Assembly (NCBI RefSeq): GCF_023278185.1
Contig: NZ_CP066356.1
Location: 6,874,001-6,938,000 of the forward strand
Direction of reading: 5' to 3'
DNA length: 64,000 nt
Source: Bradyrhizobium elkanii USDA 76
Lineage (GTDB): Bacteria > Pseudomonadota > Alphaproteobacteria > Rhizobiales > Xanthobacteraceae
Below the pieces are notes generated by a model that did not search any database, was not told the origin of the DNA, and saw only the letters and a program-made list of their open reading frames with translations. Of the stretch, positions 8,743 to 17,287 are shown piece by piece; the first letter of the stretch is position 1, and each line of letters opens with the position of its first letter. The translations under genes were made by a program, and so were the position numbers.

Positions 8743-9250
8743 ACTAATAGCACGCCCGGGACAGGCCAGCAAGCGGCTTTACGATCACCGCCCCCGGCCC
8801 GGCGCGGACAGATGCAATTCCCGGTGGTCGGCGGCGCCACGGGTTAGCCTTGCGCGACGGCTTCGTTGCGCCCGCGATCTGCGATCTGACGCTGCATCGA
8901 TTTCCGCGTCGTCGCGAACGCTACCTTGAGCGGAGCGCAGATCATGCGCCGCAGGGGCCGTTCGATCTCAGCGCGGCATCGCGATTGTGACCGCCGCGAG
9001 GGTTCGCGCCGCGGCTTCCCCCTCAAGGAAGGGCAACCCGTCATCAAACAACGGTTGAAGCCATATCGTGATCGCGGCTGAGTTGCAGCCATTCCGCGTC
9101 ATCGGTTCCATCGCCTGTTGAGTCCCGGCAACACCGCCGAACAAAATGCGCAATCGTGCAGATTGCGGCGTTGTGAACCACGAAGGTGCCGCATCCCTGT
9201 CAAATCCTGCCTGCGGGTGGCGCAACAAAAACACTTTGGGGAAAACCTAC

Positions 9251-9484
9251 ATGCAGCAGGCACCGCTGGCCGCACGGAGTGCGGAATCGTCTGGATATGT
9301 TCTCTACTTCCAGCTCGCCAGCAACGGCACGAGACGCGCGTGCAGTCTGACGATCCACGCGGAAAGCGCCAACGAGGCGGCGCGGATCTTTCGCGAGAAC
9401 TGGGGCACGATCGAATCGATGGCCCGCGACGGCGTCAGCACGGGAATGGTCGGCTCGGCACCGGTCAGCCTGGCGATGTCGTGA
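9251..9484 (+). CDS. Small hypothetical protein (77 aa)
   Basis: Unrecognised small protein beginning MQQAPLAARSAE, preceded by TTGGGGAAAACCTAC, a plausible ribosome site. It reads as a compact alpha/beta domain (GYVLYFQLASNGTRRACSLTIHAE; AARIFRENWGTIESMA) with no signal peptide or membrane segment. The longer in-frame extension to 9146 has no family character and was dropped. It is followed by a GC-rich hairpin at 9600-9625. It stands alone between the dioxygenase operon and the TonB receptor. Real gene status is likely but not certain; function unknown. Confidence 0.5.
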   Translation: MQQAPLAARSAESSGYVLYFQLASNGTRRACSLTIHAESANEAARIFRENWGTIESMARDGVSTGMVGSAPVSLAMS

Positions 9485-9599
9485 GGCGCATCACGCGCCG
9501 AACCATACACCTGAGATGTGACAGGACGACGGCTGCAGCCTCAGGCAACGGTCCTACGGCCGTTTGACGCGCGGACGCGACAAGCAAGTTACGGGGTTC

Positions 9600-9625
9600 A
9601 GGGCTCGCGCACACGCGCGGGCCCT
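9600..9625 (+). terminator. GC-rich hairpin, possible terminator
   Basis: Stem AGGGCTCGCGC / GCGCGGGCCCT (one G-T type mismatch) with loop ACAC, lying 115 bases after the small gene at 9251-9484 and just before the TonB receptor promoter region. There is no strong U-tract after it, so function is tentative. Confidence 0.4.
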
Positions 9626-9632
9626 GTCGCGT

Positions 9633-9649
9633 CTTAGAATGATTCAAAT
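9633..9649. promoter_or_regulatory. Irr/ICE-box-like site upstream of TonB receptor
   Basis: CTTAGAA-TGA-TTCAAAT is an imperfect dyad close to the iron-control-element pattern TTTAGAA-N3-TTCTAAA bound by Irr in Rhizobiales (consensus recalled from literature). It lies about 100 bases ahead of a siderophore-receptor gene, the expected place for an iron-responsive operator. Confidence 0.45.
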
Positions 9650-9751
9650 CCCCCCCGGTTAGAGAGATTCAAGTTTGCTCCGGTTCTTTTCGCGCGCGCC
9701 GACTGCTAGAGGCGCGGCGTGACCAAGTGCGCGTGAATCGGAAGTCCAAGA

Positions 9752-12091
9752 GTGCCTGTGAATGCTGATGGCCGCCTTGTCGGCGACCGTCGAAATGCCG
9801 CCGACAAGGGCCGCTCCCATCTGCTGATCGGCGCAGCATTCCTGCTCGCCGATGTCGCCTCCGCGGCAACGCCGGCAAACGCCCAATCGAGCGTCCCGTT
9901 GCCGCCTGTTTCGGTCGACCAGCCGACGCAGAAGCGCAAGCCGGCGGCCGCCGCGGCAAAGCCGGCGCAGCGAACGCAGGCAGCCGCCGCGGCACGGCAG
10001 CGCAGCCGGAACGCCCAACCGGCGCCGCCGACACCGTCGGAGCGCGCGGCAGCCAGCGCCGCGGTGCTGAACGAAGCCAAGCTGCACTATCGCGCGATGC
10101 CAAGCTCGACCACGCTGCGCAGCGGCGCCTCGCCGCTCGACACCTCGCAGACGGTCAACGTCGTGCCCGAGCAGGTGCTGAAGGATCAGCTGCCGCGCAA
10201 CCTCGACGACGCGCTGGCCAATGTCAGCGGCGTCACCCAGGCCAATACGCTGGCCGGCACCCAGGATGCGGTGATGCGCCGTGGCTTCGGCGACAACCGC
10301 GACGGCTCGATCATGCGCAACGGCATGCCGCTGGTGCAGGGCCGCAGCCTCGATGCAGCGGTCGAAAGCGTCGAGGTGCTGAAGGGCCCGGCGTCGCTGC
10401 TCTATGGCATCATGGATCCCGGCGGCATCGTCAACACGATCAGCAAGCGCCCCGAACTCTATCAGCACGGCTCGGTGACCCTGCTCGGCTCGACCTACGC
10501 CAACTCCAGGACCGGAGCCGACGGCACCATCGACATCACCGGCCCGATCGGCGATCGCGGCCTTGCCTATCGCTTCATCGGTTATGGCGTGAGCGAGGAC
10601 TACTGGCGCAATTTCGGGCGCCATCGCGAAATGCTGGTCGCACCGTCGCTGGCCTGGTACGGCGAGAACACCACAATCCAGCTCAACTATGAGCACCGCG
10701 AATTCATCACGCCGTTCGACCGCGGCACTGCGTTCGATCCCGCAACCAAGGCGCCGCTGGCGATCCCGGCGACGCGGCGGCTCGACGAGCCCTTCAACAA
10801 CATGTGGGGCACCTCCGACCTGATGCAGGCGTCGGTCGAGCACCGGTTGAACCAGGACTGGAAGCTGTTCGCGGCCTACAGCTACAACACCGAAACCTTC
10901 AGCGCCAACCAGCTCCGCATCACCGGCGTCAACGCCAAGACCGGCGTCGAGACCCGCAGCAATGACGGTACGTGGGGCTCGCTCAGCAATGCCAGCTACG
11001 GCACCTCCTATTTGCAGGGCAATGTCTGGCTCGGCGATATGCGCAACGAAGTGCTGTTCGGCGGCGACGGCCAGTACCGCACGATCTATCGCGACGACCT
11101 GATCCGGCAGGCGACCCCGAGCTTCAACTTCTACAATCCGGTCTATGGGCTGATCACGCCGGGGACGACGGTGTCCGCCGCCGACAGCGCCCAGACCGAC
11201 AAGCTCGGCCAGTGGTCGCTGTTCTTCCAGGACACGCTGCATCTGACCGGGCGCTTCGCGCTGGTCGGCGGCGTGCGCTACATGGATTACGACCAGCTCG
11301 CCGGCAAGGGCCGCCCGTTCATCACCAATACCAATGTCTCGGCCGACAAGGTGCTGCCGCTCGGCGGCGCCATCTTCAAGCTTACCAACCAGGTCTCGCT
11401 CTATGCGAGCTACACGCAATCGCTGAAACCGACCTCGAGCATCGCGCCGCTTACCGGCGGCGTCGTGATCGGCTCCAACATCGCGCCCGAAGAGGGCACC
11501 CAGTGGGAGACCGGCGTCAAGTTCGACTTCAACAAGCGGATCTCCGGCACGCTTGCGCTCTACGACATCGACAAGAAGAACGTGCTGGTTTCACAGCTCA
11601 ACCCCACGACTGGCATCGTCGAGTACCGTACCGCAGGCAAGGTTCGCTCGCGCGGCGTCGAACTCGACGTTACCGGCAGTCTGACTGACAACTGGAGCAT
11701 GATCGGCAGCTATGGCTATACCGATGCGCGGGTCACCGAGGATCCGACGCTCGCCGGCAAGCAATTGCAGAACGTCGCGCTGAACACCGCCTCGCTCTAC
11801 CTCGTCTATGATTTCGGCACCACCCTGCCCGGCCGGCTTCGCCTCGGCGGCGGCGCGCGCTATGTCGGCGACCGGCCGGGCGATGCCGCGAACAGCTTCG
11901 TGCTGCCGGCCTACACGGTCGCGGACCTGTTTGCGACCTACGAGACCAAGGTCCAGTCGTTCCCGGTCATCTACCAGTTCAACGTCAAGAACCTGTTCGA
12001 CACGGTCTACTACCCTTCAGCCAACAGCATCCTGACGGTCGCGATGGGCGACGCGCGGCGCTTCTCGCTCTCGGCGACGGTGAAATTCTGA
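9752..12091 (+). CDS. TonB-dependent siderophore receptor
   Basis: Outer-membrane ferric-siderophore receptor of about 779 residues. From a GTG start it has a signal peptide (HLLIGAAFLLADVASAATPANA) and an Ala/Pro/Lys-rich linker. The plug domain follows (VPEQVLKDQLPRNLDDALANVSGV; RGFGDNRDGSIMRNG; VEVLKGPASLLYG), then a 22-strand-type barrel ending in the aromatic residue F (LSATVKF). The mid-barrel YASYTQSLKPTS and APEEGTQWETGVKFDF are FhuA/FpvA-family signatures. No N-terminal STN signalling domain is present, so it is a simple transporter. Its stop overlaps the PepSY gene start by one base, forming a two-gene operon behind an Irr-like box. Ligand unknown; hydroxamate types are common. Confidence 0.93.
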   Translation: MPVNADGRLVGDRRNAADKGRSHLLIGAAFLLADVASAATPANAQSSVPLPPVSVDQPTQKRKPAAAAAKPAQRTQAAAAARQRSRNAQPAPPTPSERAAASAAVLNEAKLHYRAMPSSTTLRSGASPLDTSQTVNVVPEQVLKDQLPRNLDDALANVSGVTQANTLAGTQDAVMRRGFGDNRDGSIMRNGMPLVQGRSLDAAVESVEVLKGPASLLYGIMDPGGIVNTISKRPELYQHGSVTLLGSTYANSRTGADGTIDITGPIGDRGLAYRFIGYGVSEDYWRNFGRHREMLVAPSLAWYGENTTIQLNYEHREFITPFDRGTAFDPATKAPLAIPATRRLDEPFNNMWGTSDLMQASVEHRLNQDWKLFAAYSYNTETFSANQLRITGVNAKTGVETRSNDGTWGSLSNASYGTSYLQGNVWLGDMRNEVLFGGDGQYRTIYRDDLIRQATPSFNFYNPVYGLITPGTTVSAADSAQTDKLGQWSLFFQDTLHLTGRFALVGGVRYMDYDQLAGKGRPFITNTNVSADKVLPLGGAIFKLTNQVSLYASYTQSLKPTSSIAPLTGGVVIGSNIAPEEGTQWETGVKFDFNKRISGTLALYDIDKKNVLVSQLNPTTGIVEYRTAGKVRSRGVELDVTGSLTDNWSMIGSYGYTDARVTEDPTLAGKQLQNVALNTASLYLVYDFGTTLPGRLRLGGGARYVGDRPGDAANSFVLPAYTVADLFATYETKVQSFPVIYQFNVKNLFDTVYYPSANSILTVAMGDARRFSLSATVKF

Positions 12092-13305
12092 TGAGTGACG
12101 TTTGGCGCCCGATCAAGGCTGCACTGCTGCAGGTCCATTCCCTGGTCGGTCTTGTGCTGGCGCTGCTGTGGGCCGTGGTCGGCCTCACCGGCGCGACGAT
12201 GGCCTTTGAGGACGAGATCGAGGCCAGCCTGAACAGTCAGATGATGCGCGTCGAGGCCAGTGCGGCCCGGCGGCTCACGCCGGACGAGTTGATCGCGCGG
12301 CTGGCGGCGGCGGGCGATTTCGGCAAGATCTCGGCCGTGACGATGGTCGGCGATCCATCGGCCGCGACCCGCATCCGTTTCGCTCGCAGCGAAAGCGGCA
12401 CGCGGCCGTCCTCGGTCTATGTCGACCCCTATGATGGACACGTGCTCGGCTCGCCGCGCGGCGAGGACTTTTTCGCAACCGTCCGCAAGCTGCATCGCTG
12501 GCTGCTGTTGCCGGGCGACGGCAATGGCATCGGGCGCAAGATCACCGGCTCCGCCGCGATCTGCCTGATCGCGATGCTGATCACCGGCCTCGTGCTGCGC
12601 TGGCCGCGTCGCGCGCGCAGCGTGAAGACATGGCTGAAGCCGAATCTGGGACTGCGCGGCCGCGGCCTGCATCGCTCGCTGCACGCCGTGATCGGCACCT
12701 GGGTGCTGCCGGTCTATCTGGTGATGACGCTGACCGGCCTGTGGTATTCGTTCGAATGGTACAAGGCCGGCGCCAACTGGCTGTTCGCGCGGCCTCAGGC
12801 CGCGGCCGCGGCGATGCAGTCCAAGCCGCCGCGCGGCGGCGCGACTGCCGAGAGCAAGGGTGAAACCAAGACTGAAACGAAGGCCGAGGCAAAGCCGCTT
12901 GCGTTCGATCACGTCTGGTCGGCGTTCCTGCAGCAGGAGAACAACAGTTACGGAAGGGCCCTCATGACGCTGCCGGCCGGCGCGGGCACGGCCGTGCGCG
13001 TGCGGTCATGGCCGCGGGATTCGACGCTCGAGAGCGTGCGTGACGAATTCCGCATCGATGCCCTCACCGGCCGCGTCATCTCATCGGATCGCTACGCCGA
13101 CAAGACGTTTGGCGAACGCGTCCTCGCCAGCGTGCTCGACATCCACCGCGGCGCCATCCTGGGATGGCCCGGCAAGCTCGCCTTCATGCTGGCCGCCGCC
13201 ATAATGCCGCTGTTCGCCGTGACCGGCCTGCTACTTTATCTGTCCCGTCGCAGGCACCGGCGGCTGGCGCGGCAGCCGGTCGGCCACCTCGTTCCGGGCG
13301 AATGA
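12091..13305 (+). CDS. PepSY-associated TM domain protein (iron-siderophore membrane reductase type)
   Basis: Inner-membrane protein of 404 residues with PepSY_TM architecture. A first TM helix lies near residues 15-38 (LLQVHSLVGLVLALLWAVVGLTGA); a periplasmic PepSY region follows; a TM helix sits near 150; the conserved GLHRSLHAVIGTWVLPVYLVMTLTG lies near 190. A charged Lys/Glu linker (SKGETKTETKAEAK) precedes a second PepSY region and the last helix before a basic tail. Conserved His residues in TM helices (VHSLVG, LHRWLLL, LHAVIG, DIHRGA) resemble haem-binding members such as FsrB/PiuB, which reduce ferric siderophores. Translationally coupled to the receptor, which supports a role in iron release after uptake. 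Confidence 0.85.
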   Translation: MSDVWRPIKAALLQVHSLVGLVLALLWAVVGLTGATMAFEDEIEASLNSQMMRVEASAARRLTPDELIARLAAAGDFGKISAVTMVGDPSAATRIRFARSESGTRPSSVYVDPYDGHVLGSPRGEDFFATVRKLHRWLLLPGDGNGIGRKITGSAAICLIAMLITGLVLRWPRRARSVKTWLKPNLGLRGRGLHRSLHAVIGTWVLPVYLVMTLTGLWYSFEWYKAGANWLFARPQAAAAAMQSKPPRGGATAESKGETKTETKAEAKPLAFDHVWSAFLQQENNSYGRALMTLPAGAGTAVRVRSWPRDSTLESVRDEFRIDALTGRVISSDRYADKTFGERVLASVLDIHRGAILGWPGKLAFMLAAAIMPLFAVTGLLLYLSRRRHRRLARQPVGHLVPGE

Positions 13306-13314
13306 ATCTTGCGA

Positions 13315-13839
13315 TCAGAAATCGCACGCAGCGATCCGGGCGCGTAACTCGGCGTCCGTTTCGGCCGCGAGCTCAAGCAATCCGCGATAGGGATCGCCCG
13401 ATACCCCGAGCACGGTAGCGAACGCAGGCTCGGTCTTGAGGCCGCCTGCCCTCAACTCGCTGACGGCTCGCCGCAGCCGTCCATGATCAAGCGCAAGCAG
13501 CCGCCGTTCGACCTCGAAGTGGATCCAGCCTCGTTGCTGCTCCACCGGACGTTGATCACCGAACAGTTCGAACGGCCAGCCGTCGCACATAAAGCGGGCA
13601 ATCACCGGCCGCGTCCCCGAGGTCCATCGGAAGAGGACGAAATCATCGCACGCTTGATAGTGAGCCCAAACGATGTCCGCGAATGCGTTCGGGTCGGACG
13701 CATGGCAGACGATATCGATGTCGCTGCCCGGCACGGCAAGGCCGAGCGGCAGCGTTCCGACGATGCGGGGATCGAACGGCTTCAGCAGTTCCATCACGGC
13801 GGAGCCGGTGACGGCGGATGCGTAGTGCCCGACACTCAT
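13315..13839 (-). CDS. DUF4269 family nucleotidyltransferase-like protein
   Basis: 174-residue protein with a minimal nucleotidyltransferase core: GTLPLGLAVPGSDIDIVCH near residues 28-46 gives the G-[GS]-x-D-x-D pattern for metal binding. C-terminal features include GWPFELFGDQRPVEQQRGWIHFEVERRLL and the end LELAAETDAELRARIAACDF, as in the DUF4269 family. It converges with the PepSY gene, stops 9 bases apart. The family's biological role is not established; it may act on a small molecule or be an orphan antitoxin-type transferase. Confidence 0.75.
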   Translation of the reverse strand: MSVGHYASAVTGSAVMELLKPFDPRIVGTLPLGLAVPGSDIDIVCHASDPNAFADIVWAHYQACDDFVLFRWTSGTRPVIARFMCDGWPFELFGDQRPVEQQRGWIHFEVERRLLALDHGRLRRAVSELRAGGLKTEPAFATVLGVSGDPYRGLLELAAETDAELRARIAACDF

Positions 13840-14061
13840 CAGGTGGCATGCCCTCGAGATCGCAGCGACGCATTACCACACGCGCGTGGAACGCGCGAAC
13901 CTCTGCAGATGGGCGGGCTTGAGGGGAAGCGGCCCAAAAACGTCACGGGGCGATCTCGACCGCGTCACCGTGGTCGAAAATCGCCCCGCCGCCGGCGGAC
14001 AGGCCAGGCTGCTCGCGCGCCGGACCGTCCAGCCGATAGTCGAAATGATCCGTTCGATCGA

Positions 14062-15699
14062 TTAGCCGAACTGGTTCATCGTGTTGTGGGTGCCGCCCGC
14101 CTTGAGGGCAGCCTCACCGGCGAAGTACTCCTTGTGATCGTCGCCGATGTCGGAGCCCGCCATGTTCTGATGTTTGACGCAGGCGATGCCCTGCCGAATC
14201 TCCGCGCGCTGCACGTTCTTGACGTATCCAAGCATGCCCTGCTCGCCGAAATACTCCCTCGCGAGATTGTCGGTCGACAGCGCAGCCGTGTGATAGGTCG
14301 GCAGCGTGATCAGATGGTGGAAGATGCCGGCGCGCTTGGCCGAATCCGCCTGGAAGGTACGGATGCGCTCGTCGGCTTCCTTCGCCAGCGGCGTGTCGTC
14401 GTACTCCGCCTTCATCAGTTCGGCGCGGTTGTACTTGCTGACATCCTGGCCGGCTTCCTTCATCGCGTCATAGACCTGCCAACGGAAGTTGAGGGTCCAG
14501 TTGAACGACGGCGAGTTGTTGTAGGCCAGCTTCGCGTTCGGAATGACCTTGCGGATGCGATCGACCATGCTGGCGATCTGCTCGATATGCGGCTTCTCGG
14601 TCTCGATCCACAAGAGGTCGGCGCCGTTCTGCAGCGAGGTGATGCAGTCGAGCACGCAGCGATCCGCACCGGTGCCGGGACGGAACTGGTAGAGGTTGCT
14701 GGGCAGACGCTTCGGACGCATCATCTTGCCGTTCTGGTTGATGATGACGTCGCCGTTGCGCGCGTTGGCGGCCGTCACTTCCTCGCAATCAAGGAAGCTG
14801 TTGTACTGGTCGCCGATGTCGCCGGGCTTGTGGCTCACGGCGATCTGCTGGGTCAGGCCGGCGCCGAGCGAGTCGGTGCGGGTCACGATGATGCCGTCCT
14901 CGACGCCGAGTTCGAGGAACGCATGGCGGCAGGCGCGGATCTTCGCGATGAAGACCTCGTGCGGCACGGTGACCTTGCCGTCCTGGTGGCCGCACTGCTT
15001 CTCGTCGGAGACCTGGTTCTCGATCTGCAGGGCGCAGGCGCCCGCCTCGATCATCTTCTTGGCGAGCAGATAGGTCGCCTCGGCATTGCCGAAGCCGGCG
15101 TCGATGTCGGCGATGACGGGCACGACGTGGGTCTGGAAGTTGTCGATCTTCTCGATCAGCGTCTTTTCCCTGGCCTTGTCGCCTTCCTTGCGAGCCGCAT
15201 CGAGCGCGCGGAAGATGTCGTTCAGCTCACGCGAATCCGCCTGACGCAGGAAGGTGTAGAGCTCCTCGATCAGGGCCGGCACCGAGGTCTTCTCATGCAT
15301 CGACTGGTCGGGCAGCGGGCCGAACTCGGAGCGCAGCGCCGCGATCATCCAGCCGGACAGATACAGATAGCGGCGGTCGGTATTGCCGAAGTGCTTCTTG
15401 ACCGAGATCAGCTTCTGCTGGGCGATGAAGCCGTGCCAGCAGCCGAGCGACTGGGTGTACTTGGTGCTGTCGGCGTCATAGGCCGCCATGTCGGCGCGCA
15501 TCAGCGCAGCCGTGTAGCGGGCGACATCCAGACCGGTCTTGAAGCGGTTCTGCAGGCGCATCCGCGCCACGGCTTCGGCGGTGACGCCGTTCCAGGTGTC
15601 CTTGGTCTTGAGCAGCGCTTCGGCCGCCTCGATCTCGCTCTGATACGAAGCCGGTCCCTGGATGGCCCGGTCGCTGATCCCGCGCGGTTGGAAGTTCAT
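14062..15699 (-). CDS. aceA: Isocitrate lyase (long form)
   Basis: Splits isocitrate to glyoxylate and succinate, first step of the glyoxylate shunt, needed on fatty acids, acetate or acetyl-CoA-yielding substrates. 545 residues from MNFQPRGISDRAIQG, the long form seen in alphaproteobacteria. The catalytic cysteine loop reads DEKQCGHQDGK, the KQCGH variant of the usual KKCGH. Metal and substrate stretches IADIDAGFGNAEATYLLAKK and NNSPSFNW are intact. It is transcribed divergently from a regulator of the ScfR/RamB type with a perfect palindrome in the shared 145-base promoter region, so control by that neighbour is likely. Confidence 0.96.
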   Translation of the reverse strand: MNFQPRGISDRAIQGPASYQSEIEAAEALLKTKDTWNGVTAEAVARMRLQNRFKTGLDVARYTAALMRADMAAYDADSTKYTQSLGCWHGFIAQQKLISVKKHFGNTDRRYLYLSGWMIAALRSEFGPLPDQSMHEKTSVPALIEELYTFLRQADSRELNDIFRALDAARKEGDKAREKTLIEKIDNFQTHVVPVIADIDAGFGNAEATYLLAKKMIEAGACALQIENQVSDEKQCGHQDGKVTVPHEVFIAKIRACRHAFLELGVEDGIIVTRTDSLGAGLTQQIAVSHKPGDIGDQYNSFLDCEEVTAANARNGDVIINQNGKMMRPKRLPSNLYQFRPGTGADRCVLDCITSLQNGADLLWIETEKPHIEQIASMVDRIRKVIPNAKLAYNNSPSFNWTLNFRWQVYDAMKEAGQDVSKYNRAELMKAEYDDTPLAKEADERIRTFQADSAKRAGIFHHLITLPTYHTAALSTDNLAREYFGEQGMLGYVKNVQRAEIRQGIACVKHQNMAGSDIGDDHKEYFAGEAALKAGGTHNTMNQFG

Positions 15700-15812
15700 G
15701 TCCGTGATCCCTTCGGTGACGAAATAACTGCACCGTTTGTGACGCGCGGCGTCATCGGGAGCTAGACCTGGCGCGGAAAACTTGTCATAACTTACAAGAA
15801 ACCGATGTATTG

Positions 15813-15829
15813 TTGTAAGAATCTTACAA
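15813..15829. promoter_or_regulatory. Perfect 17-bp operator palindrome between aceA and its regulator
   Basis: TTGTAAGA-A-TCTTACAA is a perfect inverted repeat 16 bases before the regulator ATG and 114 bases from the aceA ATG. A second, imperfect copy of the same arms (CTTGT...CTTACAAG) lies at 15781-15798. Two sites in a divergent promoter fit autoregulation plus aceA control by the adjacent XRE protein. Confidence 0.7.
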
Positions 15830-15844
15830 TAATTGGATAAGGCG

Positions 15845-17278
15845 ATGGTAACCTCAAGCGCCCGTTCCGTTTTTATGGGCCCGCGCCTCCGCCGGCTGCG
15901 GCGCGACCTCGGGCTGACCCAGGCCGACATGGCAGCCGATCTCGAAATCTCGGCCCCCTATGTGGCGCTGCTGGAACGCAATCAGCGTCCGGTGACGGCC
16001 GACATGCTGCTGCGGCTCGCCCGCACCTACAAGATCGATCTGGCCGACCTCGCCGGCGATGGCGGCGCCGATCACACCGCCCGCATGCAATCGATCTTGA
16101 AGGAACCGATGTTTGCCGACATCGACATCCCCGCGCTCGAGGTCAGCGACCTCGCGGTCAGTTATCCCGGGATGACCGAGGCGTTCCTGCGCCTCTACAC
16201 CGCCTACCGCGAGGAGCAGCTGGCGCTTGCGGAGCGACGAGCTCCGGACCTGGCGATCGCGTCACCGGGCCAGGAGAACTTTGACGCCAACGATCCCGTC
16301 GCGGAAGTCCGGCGATTTCTCGCCGCGCGCCGCAACAATTTTGCCAGCCTCGACGATGCCGCCGAGCGGCTCGTCCACGAACCGGCCGGGCCGGCCGGAT
16401 TTATCGAGCGGCTTCGGGAGCGGCACAAACTCCAGGTCCGCTATCTGCCGCCGAACGTCATGCTGGGCTCGATCAGGCGACTGGACCTTCATCGCAGACA
16501 ATTGCTGCTGGAGGACTCGCTCGATACCGCGGGCCTCAATTTTCAGCTGGCCAAGCAGCTTGCCTATCTGGAACTGGAAAACGAGATCGGCGCCGCCGTC
16601 GAAGCCGGCAAGTTCACGACCAAGAGCGCCGAGCTGCTGGCCCGCCGTGCGCTTGCGGCCTACGCCGCCGCCGCGCTCATCATGCCGTATTCCGTGTTCG
16701 CGAAAGCGGTCGAGGCACGCCGCTACGATCTGGAGGCGCTGGCGCGTCAATTCGGCACCAGCTTCGAGCAGATCGCGCACCGCGTCACGACCTTGCAACG
16801 GCCGGGTCTCGAGAAGGTCCCGTTTTTCCTGATCCGGGTCGATCCGGCCGGCAACATTTCCAAGCTGCTTGACGGCGCCGGCTTCCCGTTTGCAAAGCAC
16901 GGCGGCGCATGTCCGCTGTGGTCGGTGCACGATATCTTCAAGACGCCGCGCCAGATCGTCACGCAATGGCTGGAATTGCCCGACGGGCAGCGGTTCTTTT
17001 CGATCGCCCGCACCGTGACCGCCGGCGGCGGCGCGTTCGGCGCCATCCGCGTCGAGCGGGCGATCGCGATCGGCTGCGCCGCCGAACATGCCGGCCAGTT
17101 GATCTACACGCGCGACGGACAGGGGCCGAACGCCGACGAGCCGACGCCGATCGGCGTCGCATGCCGGGTCTGCCATCGCCCAAGATGCGCGGCACGGTCG
17201 GCGCCGCCGATCGGGCGCGAGATCCTTCCCGACGATTTCAGGACCTCGAGCGTTCCGTTCGGGTTCTCGGCTGATTGA
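15845..17278 (+). CDS. XRE-family short-chain fatty acyl regulator (ScfR/RamB type)
   Basis: DNA-binding regulator of 477 residues. The N-terminal HTH_3 domain spans about residues 14-68 (RRLRRDLGLTQADMAADLEISAPYVALLERNQRPVT split over two helices). The middle IrrE/peptidase-like region contains the LRERHKLQVRYLPP segment, and the C-terminal DUF2083 domain ends in a Cys-rich motif (CRVCHRPRC). This architecture belongs to regulators of acetate, propionate and glyoxylate genes that sense acyl-CoA or organic acids. It is divergent from aceA with shared palindromes. The ATG at 15845 is preferred to a TTG 12 bases earlier, although the ribosome site (GGATAAGGCG) is modest. Activator or repressor status cannot be read. 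Confidence 0.88.
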   Translation: MVTSSARSVFMGPRLRRLRRDLGLTQADMAADLEISAPYVALLERNQRPVTADMLLRLARTYKIDLADLAGDGGADHTARMQSILKEPMFADIDIPALEVSDLAVSYPGMTEAFLRLYTAYREEQLALAERRAPDLAIASPGQENFDANDPVAEVRRFLAARRNNFASLDDAAERLVHEPAGPAGFIERLRERHKLQVRYLPPNVMLGSIRRLDLHRRQLLLEDSLDTAGLNFQLAKQLAYLELENEIGAAVEAGKFTTKSAELLARRALAAYAAAALIMPYSVFAKAVEARRYDLEALARQFGTSFEQIAHRVTTLQRPGLEKVPFFLIRVDPAGNISKLLDGAGFPFAKHGGACPLWSVHDIFKTPRQIVTQWLELPDGQRFFSIARTVTAGGGAFGAIRVERAIAIGCAAEHAGQLIYTRDGQGPNADEPTPIGVACRVCHRPRCAARSAPPIGREILPDDFRTSSVPFGFSAD

Positions 17279-17287
17279 CGAAGTCGA

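Noticed and set aside
8844..9092. 82-codon minus-strand frame behind the dioxygenase promoter
   Set aside because: Arg/Ser/Cys-rich with no ribosome site and no recognisable pattern; probably chance.
9659..11419. 586-codon open frame on the minus strand opposite the TonB receptor
   Set aside because: Composition (Arg/Ala/Gly/Val/Asp rich, no domain) is that of an antisense shadow in GC-rich DNA; the plus strand encodes a full receptor.
13483..15765. 760-codon plus-strand frame opposite isocitrate lyase
   Set aside because: Shadow of aceA on the other strand; no family character.
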